Part shown: positions 18,506-26,856 of the stretch, one piece after another | Position numbering within the stretch: position 1 is the stretch's first letter | Layout: each line of letters opens with the position of its first letter | Assembly (NCBI GenBank): GCA_963675575.1 | Contig: OY776378.1 | Location: 2,418,001-2,482,000 of the forward strand | Direction of reading: 5' to 3' | DNA from: JAGLOK01 sp963675575 | GTDB lineage: Bacteria > Bacillota > Clostridia > Christensenellales > UMGS416 | DNA: 64,000 nt | Made by a program: the position numbers and the translations under genes | Notes under the pieces: generated by a model | What the model was told of the DNA's origin: nothing | Database searches by the model: none | The model's input: only the letters and a program-made list of their open reading frames with translations

Positions 18506-19213
18506 TCAATTAATCAAAAGGCTTATTATCCAGATAAGAGCCAAATGAATCGGGTAAAACACATAAAAAAGCCACTTTGACACTTTCCCACCGGAACCTT
18601 TTTCTCCATTGTAAAAATACAAAAGAACAAGCGGCATCAAGTAAAACAATAATTGAAACGTGTATTTATCAAAAATTTGATTTTGTAGTACTATATACAG
18701 CTGCATGAATAATATAAGCAATGCTACATAAAAGATTTTTTTCTTAATTGGTTTCGCCATGTAAAATACGATAATCATTAGTACGCCAAATGCTCCATGA
18801 TCGCTTCTTGTTAGTTCAGCCAAAACGGCAAGCGCAAAAGGCACAATTAATTTTGCCATGCCTTCTGTTTTATCCATAGCGTAAATGGCCATAAGCCCCA
18901 AAAACAATGTGAAAATCACATTCGGGTAATAAAATTTGTCTCCGAATGCCAAAAAATATGGTGCTTGGGCTACAAGTGCAAACAGAAAAAGTCTTATTGC
19001 ATATTTCTTAACATCATGAGTGTGGATATATCCTTCCACTATAAAAAATGCGAATATAGGAAATGCGAGCCTTCCGATTGAACGCATAGCATATTGACCA
19101 TCCAAAAAAACATATGCCACATGATCCGTAAGCATCGCCGCGGCGGCAATAAGCTTTAGCACCAATGAGTTTAGACCTTTTTCTCTATATTTTATCTCTT
19201 GCGCTTCACCCAT
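18506..19213 (-). CDS. TraX family membrane protein
   Basis: A 235-residue protein with about eight membrane helices and the family start LNSLVLKLIAAAAMLTDHVA, followed by RSIGRLAFPIFAFFIVEGY. TraX was named after the F-pilin N-acetyltransferase, but chromosomal copies in Firmicutes occur far from conjugation genes and have no proven role. They probably belong to the wider membrane acyltransferase group. No pilus or conjugation gene is nearby. It follows the FAD dehydrogenase gene by 16 bp and is likely co-transcribed with it. Confidence 0.9.
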   Translation of the reverse strand: MGEAQEIKYREKGLNSLVLKLIAAAAMLTDHVAYVFLDGQYAMRSIGRLAFPIFAFFIVEGYIHTHDVKKYAIRLFLFALVAQAPYFLAFGDKFYYPNVIFTLFLGLMAIYAMDKTEGMAKLIVPFALAVLAELTRSDHGAFGVLMIIVFYMAKPIKKKIFYVALLILFMQLYIVLQNQIFDKYTFQLLFYLMPLVLLYFYNGEKGSGGKVSKWLFYVFYPIHLALIWIISLLIN

Positions 19214-19229
19214 CTTATCTGTGTTTCCT

Positions 19230-20603
19230 CTATGATTTTATTATTTTATCGGCGATATATAAACCATGTGCCGCGGCATGTGAAAGAGATCTCGTAAAGC
19301 CCGCGCCATCTCCAATTGCATATATCTCTTCACATCCGTCAAGCTCGAAATCCTGAGCAGCCGGACGCGCACTATAATATTTGCACTCAACACCGTAAAG
19401 CAGCGTGTCAAAGTTTGCTGTGCCCGGCGCCACTTTGTCCAATGCGTGCAACGTTTCTATAATGTTATCAAGTTGCCTCTTGGGCATGCAAAGGCTCAAA
19501 TCTCCCGGTACGACATTGAGCGTAGGTGTGGTCGTGGACTGCTTAAGCCGCTTTTCCTGGGTTCGCCTTCCCAACTCCAAATCGCCTAATCTCTGTATTA
19601 AAATACTGCCTCCGCTAATAAGGTTTGCAAGCGAAGCCACATATCGGGCGTATTCTATCGGGTTTTTAAAAGGCTGTGTGAATCTTATGGTGGATAAAAG
19701 AGCAAAGTTTGAATTCTGCGTTTTTTTGTCCTTATCTCTATAGGAATGCCCATTAACCGTGAGCACGCCATCTGTATTTTCAAGCACCACATTACCGCGC
19801 TCATTGAAGCAAAACATCCGTGTTATGTCCCCATATTGCTTGGAACGATATAATATTTTGGGCTCGTATATTTTTTTGCTGAAATGATCCCATATAATCG
19901 CCGGAAGTTCCACCCGAACGCCTATATCAACTTGATTATTGGTCATTTCAACGTCATTTTTTCTACACCATTTTGCAAACTCGCGGCTGCCAGCGCGACC
20001 AACTGCGAAGATGATGCTGTCGGCTTTTACAGCGCCTTCGCTTGTTGTCAGCGTGTGCGCTTTTTTGTCCACATCAATAACTTCCGTATCGGTAAGTATT
20101 TCTATCTTTTCATCAATATGCGCGATAAGTTTAAGCATCGTTTCAAAATTGCTGTCTGTACCCAGATGCTTAAGCTGGGCTTGTTGCATATGAAGGTCAT
20201 ATTTTAAGCACTCGCGTTTTAATTCGTCGTTTGGAGCATAGCGTTCTTCCGTAGCTCCAAAGCCGACCAAGATTGAATCCGCCTGCTCTATATATTCCAT
20301 AACCAGCTTTTCAGGAAGAAAATCAGGAAGCCACCCACCATATTCAGTAGATATTATATATTTTCCGTCGCTGAAAGCCCCCGCTCCCGCCATGCCCTCC
20401 ATTATTGAACAGGTTTCGCAATGTATGCAGTTTGAAAGATGTTTTTGTATCATAGGGCAAAATCTGGTATCAAGGGATTTACCCTTTTCAAACAGCACAA
20501 CATTAAGCGCGGGATTTTTTTCAATCAATCTATAGGCGCTCATGATCCCGCCGATACCCCCGCCTATTATAGCGACATCATATTTTTTCTTTGCGCTTTT
20601 CAT
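19230..20603 (-). CDS. FAD-dependent dehydrogenase (COG2509 type)
   Basis: A 457-residue flavoprotein. The N-terminal dinucleotide fold shows AIIGGGIGGIMSAYRL and E at the end of the second strand (VVLFEKG). A Cys cluster follows, CPMIQKHLSNCIHCETC (about 45-62), and EGMAGAGAFSDGKY is typical of the COG2509 uncharacterised dehydrogenases. The C-terminal FAD loop is EEIYAIGDGAGFTRSLSHAAAHG. The ATG at 20603 has GCGAGGA 6 nt upstream; a GTG at 20621 is less likely. The substrate is unknown. A TATAAT -10 hexamer is visible shortly upstream. Confidence 0.88.
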   Translation of the reverse strand: MKSAKKKYDVAIIGGGIGGIMSAYRLIEKNPALNVVLFEKGKSLDTRFCPMIQKHLSNCIHCETCSIMEGMAGAGAFSDGKYIISTEYGGWLPDFLPEKLVMEYIEQADSILVGFGATEERYAPNDELKRECLKYDLHMQQAQLKHLGTDSNFETMLKLIAHIDEKIEILTDTEVIDVDKKAHTLTTSEGAVKADSIIFAVGRAGSREFAKWCRKNDVEMTNNQVDIGVRVELPAIIWDHFSKKIYEPKILYRSKQYGDITRMFCFNERGNVVLENTDGVLTVNGHSYRDKDKKTQNSNFALLSTIRFTQPFKNPIEYARYVASLANLISGGSILIQRLGDLELGRRTQEKRLKQSTTTPTLNVVPGDLSLCMPKRQLDNIIETLHALDKVAPGTANFDTLLYGVECKYYSARPAAQDFELDGCEEIYAIGDGAGFTRSLSHAAAHGLYIADKIIKS

Positions 20604-20825
20604 AGTGATTCCTCGCTTCACGTACTGACTCAGGGATATATTATATCATAAATCAAAAAACCAATTCCTGTTTTAGCTTAGTTTTATATTTATTTATTAA
20701 CAACCATCTCATAATTTTCAAGCCAAATTTTATATTGTCACAAACACAATGTCGCCCATATATTTACTATTCTAATTTCTTGTGATATATTTATTAGGGA
20801 TGAACTTACCCATAGAGAGGTAATT

Positions 20826-21296
20826 ATGAAAAAATATCTAATACCTGCAATAGTGTTGTTAAGCCTTCTAGTTGGAATTATTGTATTTTTCGTAATAATG
20901 GGATATGAGAAAGTGCAGTATTCAAACACGATTTCCGCAAATATGACACACGTAAGTGAGGAAAGCGGAGAATTAATTGCTGTATATATGGGGCAAAAAA
21001 CGCAGGTTGTAGGGCAAAATCTAAGAACTATAAAAAACGCATTAACGGTATATCAAAGAAATATAATTTTCAGAAAGCCAAAATATGACGCGGAATCCGC
21101 TATATACTTATCTTTTTCTGACGGTGCTGAAATTATAATTGTACCGGATGAATCTGTTGATGATGGAGTTTTTATATTTTATACTTATCAAAATAAAAAC
21201 TTGCGAATAAGCATTAAAAATTATAGAACTATTGAACTATTAACAAATGCTATATCCCCTGAAGGTATTTACAATAAAAATATAATAGTTGGATAA
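20826..21296 (+). CDS. Hypothetical membrane-anchored protein
   Basis: I do not recognise this 156-residue protein. It has an N-terminal hydrophobic helix (about 4-26) with few charges before it, so it is likely anchored with the rest outside. The remainder is rich in beta-type alternation (AIYLSFSDGAEIIIVPDES) and Asn/Tyr. GAGAGG lies 5 nt before the ATG. It is transcribed divergently from the FAD dehydrogenase and convergently to a small membrane protein gene, with which it shares a terminator palindrome. Confidence 0.7.
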   Translation: MKKYLIPAIVLLSLLVGIIVFFVIMGYEKVQYSNTISANMTHVSEESGELIAVYMGQKTQVVGQNLRTIKNALTVYQRNIIFRKPKYDAESAIYLSFSDGAEIIIVPDESVDDGVFIFYTYQNKNLRISIKNYRTIELLTNAISPEGIYNKNIIVG

Positions 21297-21314
21297 AATT
21301 TTATCCAACTATTA
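21283..21314. terminator. Perfect 32-bp palindrome between convergent genes
   Basis: TAATAGTTGGATAAAA is followed directly by its reverse complement. The palindrome overlaps the last codons of the upstream + gene. On the minus strand it is followed by TATTTTTATT, so it best fits a terminator for the 94-residue minus-strand gene and may also slow + transcripts. Confidence 0.7.
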
Positions 21315-21337
21315 AAATCTCATCATTTTTAAAAGTT

Positions 21338-21622
21338 TTATTTTAACCAAATATTTAAAGTAAAAAGAATAAAAATTAATGCACCAACTATAAATACCGT
21401 ACCAATTAAAAGCCCGGCTAATAGCGCGTTAAACATAAGCTTTCTTGATTCTCTTTTTGTTAATGGATCTTGATACTGCTGTGCCTTTTTATCAGAAATT
21501 TCCTTTTTTGATTTCTCATTACCTTTTCTTAAGCTCGAAAAACTGCCATATCCGGATCTATACGTATCACTCATGTCCGCAACTTGCCTGCCATCGTCTT
21601 CAAATCCCTTGTCCTTTTTCAT
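21338..21622 (-). CDS. Small hypothetical protein with C-terminal membrane helix
   Basis: A 94-residue protein I cannot assign. The first 60 residues are charged and soluble (KGNEKSKKEISDKKAQQYQD), and residues 66-92 form one long hydrophobic helix. The start is weakly supported by AAGGACGG upstream. It lies 48 bp behind oppF in the same direction with no terminator visible between, so it may be the last gene of the opp transcript. The terminator palindrome follows. Confidence 0.65.
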   Translation of the reverse strand: MKKDKGFEDDGRQVADMSDTYRSGYGSFSSLRKGNEKSKKEISDKKAQQYQDPLTKRESRKLMFNALLAGLLIGTVFIVGALIFILFTLNIWLK

Positions 21623-21670
21623 TAATTTCCGTCCTTTTTACGCCTTACAACCCATAGGAAATCCATATGA

Positions 21671-22735
21671 CTATTTATCGTTGTAAAGATGGCAAACCAC
21701 ATAATGTCCCGGGTCTATCTCTTTCTGTTCGGGAACCACTGTTTTACATGTCTCCATACATTGCGGACATCTTGTGTGAAATTTACATCCTTTTGGTGGG
21801 TTTGACGGAGAAGGGATACTTCCTTCTACTATGATTCGATTTATTTTAGCCGTAGGGTCCGGAACAGGTATCGCCGAAAACAGAGCTTGTGTATAAGGGT
21901 GAAGTGGTTTATCAAAGATAGCTTCTTTATCGGCAAATTCAACCAAACTTCCCAAATACATCACGCCTATTGTATCTGAAATATGCTCCACCACTGACAA
22001 ATCATGCGAAATGAAAAGATAAGTAAGGTTGAATTTCTTCTGCAAATCCATAAGTAGATTTATTATCTGTGCCTGAATAGAGACGTCAAGGGCAGAAACG
22101 GGTTCATCACAGACAACAAACTCAGGTTTTAGAGCCAATGCTCTGGCGATACAAATCCTTTGCCTTTGTCCACCTGAAAATTCGTGAGGATATCTATCCT
22201 TATGAAAAGGCTGAAGACCACAATCCTCCATAATTTCATCAATATAATCATAATATTTTTCTTTGGGCACAATGTTGTGTTCTTTAACCGCCTCTCCGAT
22301 AATTTCCCTAATCGGAAGTCTGGGGGAAAGGCTTGAATACGGGTCTTGGAAAATTATCTGCATCTTTGGCCTTATTTTCTGAAGTTCAGCTTTTGAATAA
22401 TCGTAAATCTCCTTGCCGTTAAAAAGAACCTGTCCGCCGCTTTTTTCGCTAAGACGCAAGATGGCTCTTCCCGCTGTGGTTTTACCGCACCCTGATTCAC
22501 CGACTAACCCCATAGTTGTGCCACGCTTTATGTTGAAAGTGATTCCATCAACTGCCTTAACATAGCCCACCGTATTTTGAAAGAATCCATCCTTAATGGG
22601 GAAATATTTCTTAAGCTGATTGACCTCAAGAAGGTTTTCCTCATTATGAACTATTGGCACATAATTATTTTCAATTTCATGGCTTTTAAAAAGTTTAAGT
22701 TCAGTTTTTGTTTTGCTTTTATTCGATTCTATCAT
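21671..22735 (-). CDS. oppF: Oligopeptide ABC transporter ATP-binding protein OppF
   Basis: A 354-residue ABC ATPase of the peptide/nickel importer type. Walker A GESGCGKTT, QDPYSSLSPRLPI (Q-loop), signature FSGGQRQRICIARAL, Walker B FVVCDEPVSALDV, and the C-terminal oligopeptide domain LYNLVEFADKE...HPYTQALFSAIP style ending with a Cys motif (CKFHTRCPQCMETC). It works with OppD to energise OppBC. Its start overlaps the oppD stop by 4 bp. It has an extra N-terminal stretch of about 35 residues before the ABC fold. Confidence 0.94.
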   Translation of the reverse strand: MIESNKSKTKTELKLFKSHEIENNYVPIVHNEENLLEVNQLKKYFPIKDGFFQNTVGYVKAVDGITFNIKRGTTMGLVGESGCGKTTAGRAILRLSEKSGGQVLFNGKEIYDYSKAELQKIRPKMQIIFQDPYSSLSPRLPIREIIGEAVKEHNIVPKEKYYDYIDEIMEDCGLQPFHKDRYPHEFSGGQRQRICIARALALKPEFVVCDEPVSALDVSIQAQIINLLMDLQKKFNLTYLFISHDLSVVEHISDTIGVMYLGSLVEFADKEAIFDKPLHPYTQALFSAIPVPDPTAKINRIIVEGSIPSPSNPPKGCKFHTRCPQCMETCKTVVPEQKEIDPGHYVVCHLYNDK

Positions 22736-23946
22736 TTTTTATTTTCCTCTGCATAAAGATAACATGCCACTGTGTGCGTTGGTGAAAGGCTATAATATCC
22801 GGGATATTCCCCCTCACAAGGCTTAATGCTTTTCTCGCACCTGTCTTTAAAGAAACAATAGTTTGGCATATCTATAGGATTAGGTACTTTCCCGGGAATG
22901 CTGTAAAGCCTTTCGATACCCTTGTGGACACCCGGCCTTGAGGCCATTAGTCCCTGAGTATACGGGTGAGATGGGTTTTTGAATACTTCATAAACTGTGC
23001 CTTTTTCAACTACTCTTCCTGCATACATTACAACAACAAAATCCGCCATACCTGCTATAACACCAAGATCGTGTGTAATTAGCATAATGCTTGAGTTGAT
23101 TTTATCTTTCAAATCTCGCAGCAAATCAAGAATCTGCGCCTGAATTGTAACATCCAACGCTGTTGTCGGTTCGTCTGCTATTATAAGCCTAGGATTACAG
23201 GCAAGTGCCATAGCTATCATAACCCTTTGCCGCATTCCGCCTGATAGCTCGTGCGGATACATTTTGTATACACCTTCAGGGTTGGCTATTCCAACCAAAT
23301 CCAGCATCTCAATAGTTCTTTGTTTGATTTTTTTCTTACGCGCATCTTCAAAGCTCTTTTTGCTGTTGGCGCTATATTTTTCACGTTCTTCATCTTCAAA
23401 TAAATTTTCGCTGTGCAAATCCAACACTTCATCAATCTGAAGACCAATCCTAAAAACAGGATTTAAGCTGGTCATAGGTTCTTGAAAAACCATAGATATT
23501 TCATTGCCTCTTATTTTATACATTTCCTCAAGCGGAGTCTTTACAATATCATATGCTTTTTCACCCGCATTAAAGCGTATGGTCCCTTCCACCATCTGAC
23601 CTTGAGGTCTCTGAACGAGTTTCATAAGAGAAAGGCTGGTAACAGATTTTCCGCAACCCGACTCTCCGACTATTCCAACGGTTTTACCTTTTGGAACATC
23701 AAAAGTAACACCATTTACAGCTTTTACAACACCGACATCAGTATAGAAAAAAGTATGTATATTATCAAATTCGACAACGTTTTCAGGATCTTTCATCTGA
23801 GTTAAATACTCGGATTCAGGGACATTTTTCCTTTTATTTGCTTTTTCAAATTCATTTGTTATCCTACGGTTCTCTCTAGAAATATGTCTTGCTTCCTTGG
23901 AAGTAAGATAATTTGCGGTTTTTGCATTCTTTTTTTCCTGTGTCAT
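22732..23946 (-). CDS. oppD: Oligopeptide ABC transporter ATP-binding protein OppD
   Basis: A 404-residue ABC ATPase, longer than the usual 330-350. It has an extra, highly charged N-terminal stretch of about 55 residues and a charged insert after the Q-loop (SENLFEDEEREKYSANSKKS). Walker A GESGCGKSV, Q-loop MVFQEPMTSLNPV, signature LSGGMRQRVMIAMAL, Walker B LIIADEPTTALDV, then HPYTQGLMASRPG and the Cys motif CFFKDRCEKSIKPC. It pairs with OppF. The start lies 12 bp after oppC. Confidence 0.94.
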   Translation of the reverse strand: MTQEKKNAKTANYLTSKEARHISRENRRITNEFEKANKRKNVPESEYLTQMKDPENVVEFDNIHTFFYTDVGVVKAVNGVTFDVPKGKTVGIVGESGCGKSVTSLSLMKLVQRPQGQMVEGTIRFNAGEKAYDIVKTPLEEMYKIRGNEISMVFQEPMTSLNPVFRIGLQIDEVLDLHSENLFEDEEREKYSANSKKSFEDARKKKIKQRTIEMLDLVGIANPEGVYKMYPHELSGGMRQRVMIAMALACNPRLIIADEPTTALDVTIQAQILDLLRDLKDKINSSIMLITHDLGVIAGMADFVVVMYAGRVVEKGTVYEVFKNPSHPYTQGLMASRPGVHKGIERLYSIPGKVPNPIDMPNYCFFKDRCEKSIKPCEGEYPGYYSLSPTHTVACYLYAEENKK

Positions 23947-23958
23947 TATTTTTACCTC

Positions 23959-25722
23959 TTATCTTTTCATTTTCGGGTCGAATGCGTCGCGCAAACCGTC
24001 GCCGATAAAGTTGAATCCTAGAACTGTAATCAAAATGCAAAATCCTGCAGGTATCCAAACAAAAAGATAGGTTTTCATTACATGTACATTCGATACTGCG
24101 TTAATAATATTGCCCCAAGAAGCAAAAGGGAATTTTACTCCCAATCCCAAGAAGCTTAGCACAGACTCCGTCAGTATAACTCCGCCCAAGCTAAGTGTGG
24201 CTATAACAATTAATTGCGGTATAACATTAGGCACCAAGTGCTTAAATATTCTTTTTTCAACAGAAAGCCCCGTAGCCTCGGTAGCTATCATAAACTCCCG
24301 CTCGCGCAAAGAAAGAATCTGCCCACGAACCAGCCTCGCAATCCCTGGCCATCCAAAAATAGCAAGCATTATCATTAAAAACAGCATCCTTAAATTAGGA
24401 TCGATCCTATATTGATCCATTATCGCACCGATTATTATTATTACCGGAAGCGATGGTATCGAGTTGAAAATATCTACTATCCTCATTATGAGGTTATCAA
24501 CCCACTTACCAAAATAGCCCGCTATGCCCCCCAATATCACCCCGATAAAAGTTTCAATAATTACTACTATAAATCCAATTATCAATGAAACACGCCCGCC
24601 GTACATAAGACGGGTTAAAAGATCCATACCGTTTCCATCGGTTCCCATAGCATGTCCTTTTGATGGAAATGAATAGGAGTCCACGACATAAGTGTCTTCA
24701 AGCCACTCAATTGTCCACTGGTCATTGTCACGGTAAAGCGTATAATGCTGCTTTTCACCCTCATTATTCACATATGTAAACTCTTTAACGTCCTGCGTTA
24801 TAATCCCTCTTATATATTCTTTAAACTCAAGAGTTATAAAAACATCTTCATATATAGGCTGAACACTAAACCTTGAAACGTTTGAATACATAGTTTTTTC
24901 GCTGTCAATATTTTCATATATTGTTGCTGCACCATTTTCGTACTTCAGTTCAAACTCTTTGCCGTAAGCGGTAAATATTACTGGCTGTGCTGCACCCTCT
25001 TTGATTGACGTTATAGACGTTTCTGTCCCGTAACAAAATTCGAAAGTGGTCGCTATTTCCGAATTAATATAGTCATATATATTTTTGGTTGCAATGGCAT
25101 ACGGCAAGGATACACTGACTGATGCGCTTTTTTTCCCTGTGCTTAACACATATTTCTGCTCATCAAACACAAATGCTTCCTGGTTTTCTTCAATAGCTTT
25201 TGTAAAGGCCGCTCTGAAATCGTCTCCTAAAGTATCATCTTCAAGATTGATGCTGATATTACCTGCCACTATTAAAGATGAGGCAACCTCCTTTAATGAG
25301 TAAACCAAATATACTTCTTCATCCAGCTTTTCTAAACCATAATCTTGCTTCTGTCCAGAAAAAGTCTTCTCTTCCTTATTCACTGCAAGCACAAACTGTG
25401 AACGAGCAATCATTGGAAAATCACTTCCGTCAATTGTCACAAGCTTATATTCGTCGTTTTCTGAAACACCTGCAAATATTTTTGACATATCCATATATTT
25501 AGTGAATATTTGGCTTTCGCCATATGGCATTATCCAACCACCAAAAAAGGCAAACAGAAACATAGCAAATATAAATATTGCTCCGGTTATGGCAAGCTTG
25601 TTTCTGATAAAGCGTTTAAAAACGAGCATTCCCGGAGACAAAATTTTGATTCTCAGATCATCGTCCAAAGAAACATTTTCGGTTGTTTCATTATCATTTA
25701 TATTTTTATAATCTTTATTCAT
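23959..25722 (-). CDS. oppC: Oligopeptide ABC transporter permease OppC with large external insertion
   Basis: A 587-residue permease, about twice the usual length. Helix 1 is at about 42-62. Residues 70-355 form a soluble, mostly beta-type segment outside the membrane. The standard core then resumes with HAMGTDGNGMDLLTRLMYGGRVSL (357 on), including the coupling loop ATEATGLSVEKRIFKHLVPNV and the end FNFIGDGLRDAFDPKMKR. The reading frame is unbroken, so this is a true insertion. I cannot assign a known domain to it. It probably faces OppA and could help in substrate handling. Confidence 0.92.
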   Translation of the reverse strand: MNKDYKNINDNETTENVSLDDDLRIKILSPGMLVFKRFIRNKLAITGAIFIFAMFLFAFFGGWIMPYGESQIFTKYMDMSKIFAGVSENDEYKLVTIDGSDFPMIARSQFVLAVNKEEKTFSGQKQDYGLEKLDEEVYLVYSLKEVASSLIVAGNISINLEDDTLGDDFRAAFTKAIEENQEAFVFDEQKYVLSTGKKSASVSVSLPYAIATKNIYDYINSEIATTFEFCYGTETSITSIKEGAAQPVIFTAYGKEFELKYENGAATIYENIDSEKTMYSNVSRFSVQPIYEDVFITLEFKEYIRGIITQDVKEFTYVNNEGEKQHYTLYRDNDQWTIEWLEDTYVVDSYSFPSKGHAMGTDGNGMDLLTRLMYGGRVSLIIGFIVVIIETFIGVILGGIAGYFGKWVDNLIMRIVDIFNSIPSLPVIIIIGAIMDQYRIDPNLRMLFLMIMLAIFGWPGIARLVRGQILSLREREFMIATEATGLSVEKRIFKHLVPNVIPQLIVIATLSLGGVILTESVLSFLGLGVKFPFASWGNIINAVSNVHVMKTYLFVWIPAGFCILITVLGFNFIGDGLRDAFDPKMKR

Positions 25723-25738
25723 AATATACCCGACTTTC

Positions 25739-26737
25739 TTAATGGACTCTTACTCGTGGATCTACAACCGCATATAAAATATCTGCAGTAAGCGTCCCGA
25801 GGAGCGTCAAAGTCGCCAAAAATAACAGATAGAACATTGAAAACGGAATGTCACCGTTTCTCATGGCATCGAAAGCGGTCTTTCCAATACCCGTAATGCC
25901 GAACAGAGTTTCAGTAATCAACGCACCCGCAAACAGTCCGGGTATACTACCTCCGATAATGGTAACTATTGGAATCAGCGTATTTCTGAACGCATGATAA
26001 TTAATAACTCGATTTTCCGATAAGCCTTTGGCTCTGGCTGTGCGGATATAGTCTGCATTTAAAACTTCAAGCATATTCGTTCGTGTATATCTCATAAGCC
26101 CGCCTACATTAACGAGCACAATAGTTATAACAGGCAAAACAAAATGCTTTGCAATGTCCCAAAGCTTACCCAGTGGGCTTAACTGCTCGTAGTATCTGCC
26201 TACTGTACCATAAAGTTCAAACCATCCTAAATTTATAGAAAATACCAATTTAAGTACAGTCGCAAAGAAAAACAACGGCAACGATATGCCAATCAACGCG
26301 AAAACCGTAACAGCATAGTCTGTTTTGCTATACTGTTTCTTTGCCGCTAACACTCCAAGCGGTATAGCAATTGCAATTTGGATTAAAAATGAAACGCTCC
26401 CCAAGGCAAATGAAAACCATACTGTCTCCCTGAATTTTTCAGTTACAGGAACATTATATGTCCAACTATCGCCAAATTCTCCTCGAAATATCTGGCCCAG
26501 CCAATTAAAATATCCTTTTATTATACCGCTGTCCAAACCATATATTCTGTTCAGCTGATCAAGCCATTCAGTATAACTCTTTGCTCCCGGCAGCGTAGCC
26601 CTTTGTCGAGCAATAGCTTCAACATAAGATGTTGGCATACTTCTCATAATAGCATATATAATAAACGCGACTATAAACAATATCCCTATGCTGAGCAATA
26701 TTCTTTTTATAATATAATTTCGCAATGTTAACCCCAT
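25739..26737 (-). CDS. oppB: Oligopeptide ABC transporter permease OppB
   Basis: A 332-residue permease with six membrane helices and the family start NYIIKRILLSIGILFIVAFIIYAIMR. The coupling loop is ARAKGLSENRVINYHAFRNTLIPIVT, and the C-terminus ADILYAVVDPRVRVH is typical. A hairpin lies between oppA and this gene. The Shine-Dalgarno is weak (GAGAAAG). It forms the channel with OppC, which follows after 16 bp. Confidence 0.95.
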   Translation of the reverse strand: MGLTLRNYIIKRILLSIGILFIVAFIIYAIMRSMPTSYVEAIARQRATLPGAKSYTEWLDQLNRIYGLDSGIIKGYFNWLGQIFRGEFGDSWTYNVPVTEKFRETVWFSFALGSVSFLIQIAIAIPLGVLAAKKQYSKTDYAVTVFALIGISLPLFFFATVLKLVFSINLGWFELYGTVGRYYEQLSPLGKLWDIAKHFVLPVITIVLVNVGGLMRYTRTNMLEVLNADYIRTARAKGLSENRVINYHAFRNTLIPIVTIIGGSIPGLFAGALITETLFGITGIGKTAFDAMRNGDIPFSMFYLLFLATLTLLGTLTADILYAVVDPRVRVH

Positions 26738-26769
26738 TCTTTCTCAAAAACCTTATAGTTTTCAAGATT

Positions 26770-26800
26770 AAAATATGAGCCCACCATAAAGGTGGGCTCA
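26770..26800 (-). terminator. Partial terminator between oppA and oppB
   Basis: TGAGCCCACC and GGTGGGCTCA (26776-26785 and 26791-26800) form a perfect 10-bp stem with a 5-nt loop. On the minus strand it is followed by TATTTTAAT, a weak U-run. It should let only part of the transcripts continue into oppBCDF, giving an excess of OppA. Confidence 0.75.
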
Positions 26801-26856
26801 CTTATTATGGTTTTATTAAAGTCATCTGAGTTTTTACCTTAAGATGTATATCAATC

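Noticed and set aside
18506..19213. Conjugative element indicated by TraX
   Set aside because: No relaxase, type IV secretion or integrase gene is nearby, and chromosomal TraX homologues are common in Firmicutes.
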